Source of the DNA: Epiperipatus broadwayi
Lineage: Eukaryota > Onychophora > Udeonychophora > Euonychophora > Peripatidae
NCBI GenBank assembly: GCA_028023455.1
Contig: JAQFVV010012509.1
Location: 2,420,001 to 2,484,000 of the forward strand
Length of the DNA: 64,000 bases
Reading direction: 5' to 3'
Part shown: in pieces, positions 59,507 to 64,000 of the stretch
Position numbering within the stretch: the first letter of the stretch is position 1
Layout of the letters: every line of letters starts with the position of its first letter
The notes under the pieces: model-generated
Told to the model about the DNA's origin: nothing
Database searches by the model: none
Seen by the model: only the letters and a program-made list of their open reading frames with translations
Program-made: the position numbers and the translations under genes

Positions 59507-60130
59507 GATCCAATATTGACATGTTTGTTTTTTAATTTGAAAAAGTTAATAAATTTTTGATTAAATCTGCTTCAGGAATTCTGTTAATTATTTGAAGCTT
59601 TTTCTAGGCCTGTGTCATTGGTGGTCCACAGAAAAATTTTAGAAGTTCGCTTATAAATTTGTTCATATTTATTACATATTTTTTTACAATCATTTAAATT
59701 ATGATTATTTTTATTAAATTTATCTTTAATTCAATTCTAAGGTTTTTTTTTTTTGTTTCACGGTTGTTTTATTTGTAGAAAATAAACAAAAAACAAAACG
59801 CTATAAGAAATAGAAAAAAATTTTCATTTCCTAGTATCAATCGTTCCATTAACAATTTTGCACATGCTGTGCACATACACATGCGAACTTTGATATATAC
59901 AAAAATAACCTAATAGTTGTCAGTCATATCATAGCTAGCTGATCGGAATTACACTGGCGCACAGTGATAGGAATTATTATATAATAGGTGTGTATTTTAA
60001 ATTAAAGTATATTAAGTAGTTATTTACTTTTTTGATAAATTTTAGCTGTTTAAAAATTAATAATAAGAAAACAACAAATTATTGCAGATTTTTTTCAAAA
60101 AACCAACTACTTTGAATGCTAATGAAAATA
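59507..60130. other. CCT6 intron 8, no feature
   Basis: AT-rich; nothing recognised. Confidence 0.5.
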
Positions 60131-60289
60131 TTATTTATGGTTCTCATCTGATCCTTCGTCAGCCGCGGGATGGCACTATTTCTAACCAACAACACATTAA
60201 TATAAACATTCCTGGGCTAGCGATTCTCTATTAATATTGACTTTTTTTTTATTTATTTACAAAGTTTACTTTCTTTTGTTTCTGAATTA

Positions 60290-61530
60290 CTTTTCCCAAA
60301 TAATATTTTTGACAATGGGATAATAATAGTTGTTTTTTTTTTAATTTTTATTGACAAGAGGGTCTTTTTTGGTGTGTGTTCAAATAGTAATTTGTGTTTT
60401 TTTTAAATAGAATTACTGCTTTTGTAAATTTGGATTGACAAAATTCAAGAGAGAACGGGTTTTTTTGATGGATCTTTAAATAATAATTTACGTTACTTTG
60501 ATAGGTTTACATTTGATTGCCGACAACAATTAGTGGGAGGGATGTTTTTGTGTACTATTAAATAATAATTTACGTTGTTACTTTTATAGGTTTACATTTG
60601 ATTGCCAACAACAATTATTGGGAGAAGTGTTTTTTTTTTTTTTTTTTTCGTGTGTGTGTGTGTTTAAATAAAAATTTAAGTTACTTTTATTGGTTTACAT
60701 TTGATTGACAACCGATTTGACTTCCTTTTATTTATAAATTATGGTTTTGGTTCTACAAATAAATATTTTTGACAATGGGACAATAATAGTTGTTTGTTTA
60801 ATTTTTATTGACAAAAGGGTCTTTTTTGGTGTATGTTCAAATAGTAATTTGGGTTACGTTTAAAAAAATAATTGGTTTACCTTACTTTTAGTGCTTTACA
60901 TTTGATTGCCAACAATAATTAGTGGGAGGGGTGTTTTTGTGTATGATTAAAGAATAATTGTACGTTACTTTTATTTTTTACATTTGATTGCCAACGACAA
61001 TTATTGGGAGAAAGGGTTTGCGTTTTTTTTTTTTTTTGTTTGTGTGTATGTTGAAATCAAAATTTAAGTTACTTTTATTGGTTACCATTTGATTGACAAC
61101 CAATTTGACTTTTTTTTTTTTCGTTTATAAATTATTTGGGTTTCCCAAATAATATTTGGTTTGACAATGGGACAATAATAGTTGTTTTTTTAATTTTTAT
61201 TGACAAGAGCGGGTCTTTTTTGGTGTATGTTCAAATAGTAATTTGGATTATGTTTAAATAATAATTTACGGTCTAACTTTTATTGGTTTACATTTGATTG
61301 CCGACAACAATTAGTGGGAGGGTTTTTTTTTTTTTAATATGATTAAAGAATAATTGACATTCCTTTTATTTGACCATTTGATTGCCGACGACAACAATTA
61401 TTGGAAGAAGCGGGGTTTTTTGGGCTATGTTTAAATAAAAATTTTAATTCTTTTACTTTACATTTGATTGCCGATGTATGTTTAAATAAAAATTGAAGTT
61501 ACTTTTATTTTTTTACATTTGACGAAGGCC
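60290..61530 (+). repeat. Higher-order minisatellite
   Basis: The phrase ACATTTGATTGCC(G/A)AC recurs at about 60510, 60592, 60697, 60898, 60988, 61084, 61289, 61374 and 61463. The variants follow a fixed order (GTGGGAGGG, TTGGGAGAA, GACAACC.ATTTGAC, then GACAATGGGA.AATAATAG), so the compound period is about 390 bp, nearly three times over. Confidence 0.85.
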
Positions 61531-61559
61531 ATTTGGAATCCCTCAAACAAGCTTCCCTT

Positions 61560-61860
61560 TACGAAGTGAACATTTCCGTCGGCAACAACGAGACTTATAA
61601 ATGAAAGTCAAAAGATGTTTTTGGACCTCAAATCTGTATATATTTGCCGCACAATCCAATCTTTTCTTTCAGCGTCAGGATGTCGTTTTTTTTCTGCTAT
61701 AGAAATATGTTCGAGCGCCGGCTTCCATGTCTGGCAATTCCCATCTTTTCAAGTTTTCTATGTTGGAATTAGCCATCTTCTTGGTCTCAGAAAATTTCTC
61801 GCTAAAACGTGACTCAAAGCGTGATCGTTAAAAATTTTAAGCTACCCCACCCTAATCGAG
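61560..61860 (-). other. Possible coding remnant inside the transposon
   Basis: A minus frame reads CQTWKPALEHISIAEKKRHPDAERKDWIVRQ and ends soon after at a stop. Another frame starts with a good-context ATG (MANSNIENLKRWELPDMEAGA). GC content is raised here. I do not recognise the protein; it could be a piece of transposase or captured host sequence. Confidence 0.3.
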
Positions 61861-62117
61861 AATTTAGGAGGAATATAAATTTATGAGGAACAATCACGAT
61901 ACTGTTAAAATTGTTAAAAGGTAACAGTACATCAATTCGTCTTAAAAAAAAAATCACCAATGAAAATTTAAATAATTTTGACACAATCAAGTTAACACAA
62001 CCTCGTACGATATTATTACATAAAATACATAACACAGCATTACGATGTAGTGCGTGACACAAACGACTACGACATTTTCCTCTGCTTTTAACATCGGAAA
62101 AAGCCACACCATTAGCC

Positions 62118-62260
62118 GCTAAGCCGAGTTAACACTTTCTAGGTTTTATCGTAGAAAGAAGACAACTCCGAGTTAACAGTCTTACCTTTTAGCGTAGAAA
62201 GAAGACTTAACTCCAAGTTAACAATCTTTCTAGGATTTATTTTAGAAAGAATGCTTAAAG
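62118..62260 (+). repeat. Three tandem units of about 50 bp
   Basis: Units contain (C/G)AGTTAACA, then TCTTTCTAGG or variant, then GTAGAAAGAAGAC. They lie just inside the right terminus of the 60139-62340 transposon, as subterminal repeats often do. Confidence 0.75.
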
Positions 62261-62477
62261 GCTTGGGTGCGGCCATGCAAACTGCATATTTCTAGAAATA
62301 GCGCCATCCCTCGGCTGACACAAAGGATCAGATGACAACCTTATTTATTCATAAAATGATTTGCCTCAGGCAAAATGAAAATGTATTGTTTATCAATTCA
62401 CTTCTGATTATTTATAATTTGGTTTCATATCTTGGCCTGGGCGGGAAGAAAATTTATCCATATCTCGAATGGATAAT

Positions 62478-62586
62478 TTTTTTTTTCATATGTCGTAGCA
62501 TCGGCCGGGAAGCGAACCCGCGACAACAGTCTGCAAGCAACTGCTTGCTTGGAAGGCAGTTACGCTGACCTCTTGGCTACCAACGC
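62478..62586 (-). mobile_element. tRNA-derived SINE, diverged copy
   Basis: The minus-strand tRNA-like body (62586 to 62498) has acceptor stem GCGTTGG/CCGATGC and B box GGTTCGCTTCCC, then CTACGACAT and an A-run (plus T-run 62478-62486). Longer variable region than the other two copies. Target duplication unclear. Confidence 0.7.
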
Positions 62587-62929
62587 TTGTAATTTGCAGA
62601 GAAATTTTTTCCAATGAATGTATGAAGCCAGCAAAATTAATGCAACATTTACAGACCAAACATTCACATCTACAAAATAAGCCACTGGATTTTTTTTTAA
62701 TGTAAAAATGCTGAGGTGAAAAAACAAAAATCATTTTTTATAAAATTTATTTTAGTCGCTAAGTCTCTTGCATACAAAAGCATCCATATTTAGTTGCTTT
62801 AAGGATTGCTCTATTCAAAAAAGTAGTACTCTATTACCAGAAATTTAAATCATGTTCAATAGTTCTGAAATCCTAGGTATGGTTGCTGGAAATAAAATGA
62901 AAACTGCCATTTTCTAATGATACTATTCA

Positions 62930-64000
62930 ACTCAAATTTAGAGAATTAGTGATTGATGTTGAAGATCAATTAATTCAAAAAGTAAGCGAATCATTGTTCT
63001 CAATTCAGATAGACGAATCTATAGATGTTACCAATAAATCCATATTTTTATATTATATTCGTTATGTTGATTATGAAATCAGTGATGTAAAATAATTTTT
63101 TTGTTGATTCAGATATATTTAATACAATTGATAATTACATTAAAACAAATTTATTTAATTGGAAAAATTGTGTTGACTTATGTACTGATAGAATGGTAAG
63201 TATGATTGGAAAACATTTAGGAGTTGCAAAAAAAATTTAACGAAGTAATGGATGACAAAATGATATTTATTCACTGGGTCGTACACTGTGAACATTTGGC
63301 TGCTAAAAATTGTCTCCGATTTGAACAATGTTCTTACTTAATCAGCAAAAATAATAAATTATATTACGACTATTTTCAAGTTAATGGAATGGAATCTGGA
63401 CATGAAAATTTATTACTTCAATTAGAAGTACGATGGTTATTGATAGGGAAAATATTAACAATTTATGAATTAAGAAAGAAATTAAAATATTTCTAGAAAC
63501 AAAAAATTTAGAATTGAGAAATATTTTCCATAACAATTGTTTTGCAAAACTGGTTTGTCAGACATATTTTTATTAATAAATGAACTAAATTTAAGTCTGC
63601 AGGGAAATAGTATTTCTTTTGATTTATGGAATAAAATTGAGATATTACAGAAAAAGTAAAAACTATGATGTAAGCATGTTGAAGAAAAAAATTGACCATT
63701 CATTTTCAGAATTGATAAATGGAGTTGATATAAATATCGGCAACTTGAAAAACAGAAAGGTAATATATGGATGTTAAATCCACTCATTGATTAAGAAAAG
63801 TTGTGATGGTACATTAAAGTTATTTTTCGGCAAGTATAATTCAGTTTTCTGTTAAAATTAAAACTGAATATCCAAAATTACACAAAAAAGTCTTAAGAGT
63901 ATTATTGGCTATTTTTGGCAAGGACACTCGTAAAATCAGAAAGTAGAAATTGTTTATAAATAAATCCAACTTTATGCTCAGCAGCCACAAATATATTTTC
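62930..64000 (+). pseudogene. hAT transposase relic (ZBED5/FAM200-like), runs off window
   Basis: In order: LFSIQIDESIDVTNKSI (catalytic first Asp region), YYIRYVDYEI, LCTDRMVSMIGKHLGVAKK (second catalytic Asp; CTDGA changed to CTDRM), a frameshifted HLAAKNC region (HREHLAAKKL in the family), GHENLLLQLEVRWL and near 63570-63660 NELNLSLQG..ISFDLWNKIE. Several stops and shifts. It is the same transposase type as 3240-5404 but a separate insertion on the other strand. Its left terminus was not identified. Confidence 0.78.

Larger units (their letters stand above)
60139..62340. mobile_element. 2.2-kb DNA transposon with 8-bp target duplication
   Basis: Terminal inverted repeats of about 45 bp begin GGTTCTCATCTGATCCTT (60139) and, from the right, GGTTGTCATCTGATCCTT. 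Both continue GTCAGCCG.GGGATGGC.CTATTTCTA with a 3-nt indel. The direct repeat TTATTTAT flanks it (60131-60138 and 62341-62348). The inside holds a minisatellite, a GC-richer stretch with short coding-like frames and a second small tandem repeat. The 8-bp duplication fits hAT or P, but the termini match neither clearly. Confidence 0.88.

Noticed and set aside
60080-60235. Next CCT6 exon after the acceptor-like TTGCAG at 60085
   Set aside because: Translation does not give the expected GIDP... residues, and the sequence is the left end of the 60139 transposon.
60290-61530. CRISPR-like array
   Set aside because: Repeat units vary, spacing is compound and the DNA is animal; it is a minisatellite.

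Overview
The window is AT-rich animal nuclear DNA. It carries the 5' half of one conserved gene, split by very large introns, inside a dense field of transposon remains. The gene is the zeta subunit of the cytosolic chaperonin TCP-1/CCT (CCT6) on the + strand. Eight exons (23158..55870) encode about the first 295 residues, with standard GT-AG junctions and intact phase. The remaining exons should lie past position 64000 in the same orientation. The protein and the mix of repeats suggest an arthropod, perhaps a chelicerate, but the species cannot be fixed from sequence alone.

Layout. 1-23157, upstream of CCT6, holds no host gene that I can recognise. It has a 2.2-kb hAT transposon relic with degenerate target-site duplications (3240-5404), a Penelope-like fragment with a GIY-YIG endonuclease domain inside an inverted repeat (9078-10828), two perfect palindromes (2558-2751, 10196-10453), short tRNA-derived SINEs, RTE-type LINE copies (13965-15090 minus; 16610-20225 plus, internally duplicated) and several foldback elements. 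23158-55870 is CCT6, with introns of 106 bp to 12.3 kb. The introns hold LINE, hAT and Gypsy relics, more foldback elements and a 2-kb direct repeat. 55871-64000 is the start of intron 8. It contains a 500-base assembly gap (58019-58518), a tandem pair of LTR-like repeats, a 2.2-kb DNA transposon with a perfect 8-bp target duplication that encloses a higher-order minisatellite (60139-62340), and a second hAT transposase relic running off the end.

The most unusual system is a family of foldback (long inverted-repeat) elements at 1940, 12975, 15328, 21260, 26864, 45489 and 47906. A related family lies at 6515, 36811 and 37360. Longer members carry a hammerhead ribozyme core in each arm, one per strand: CTGANGA, a short stem II, GAA, a self-complementary 6-nt stem III, a GUC cleavage site and a matching 6-bp stem I. 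Seven copies are flanked by 11-15 bp target-site duplications, and several are truncated at one end only. One insertion has its empty counterpart preserved in the second copy of a 2-kb repeat in this window. These traits fit target-primed retroposition better than cut-and-paste transposition. Hammerheads are known from Penelope-like elements, and a Penelope-like fragment is present here, so a link is plausible but not shown.

Only CCT6 appears functional. All transposase, reverse transcriptase and gag reading frames seen are broken.
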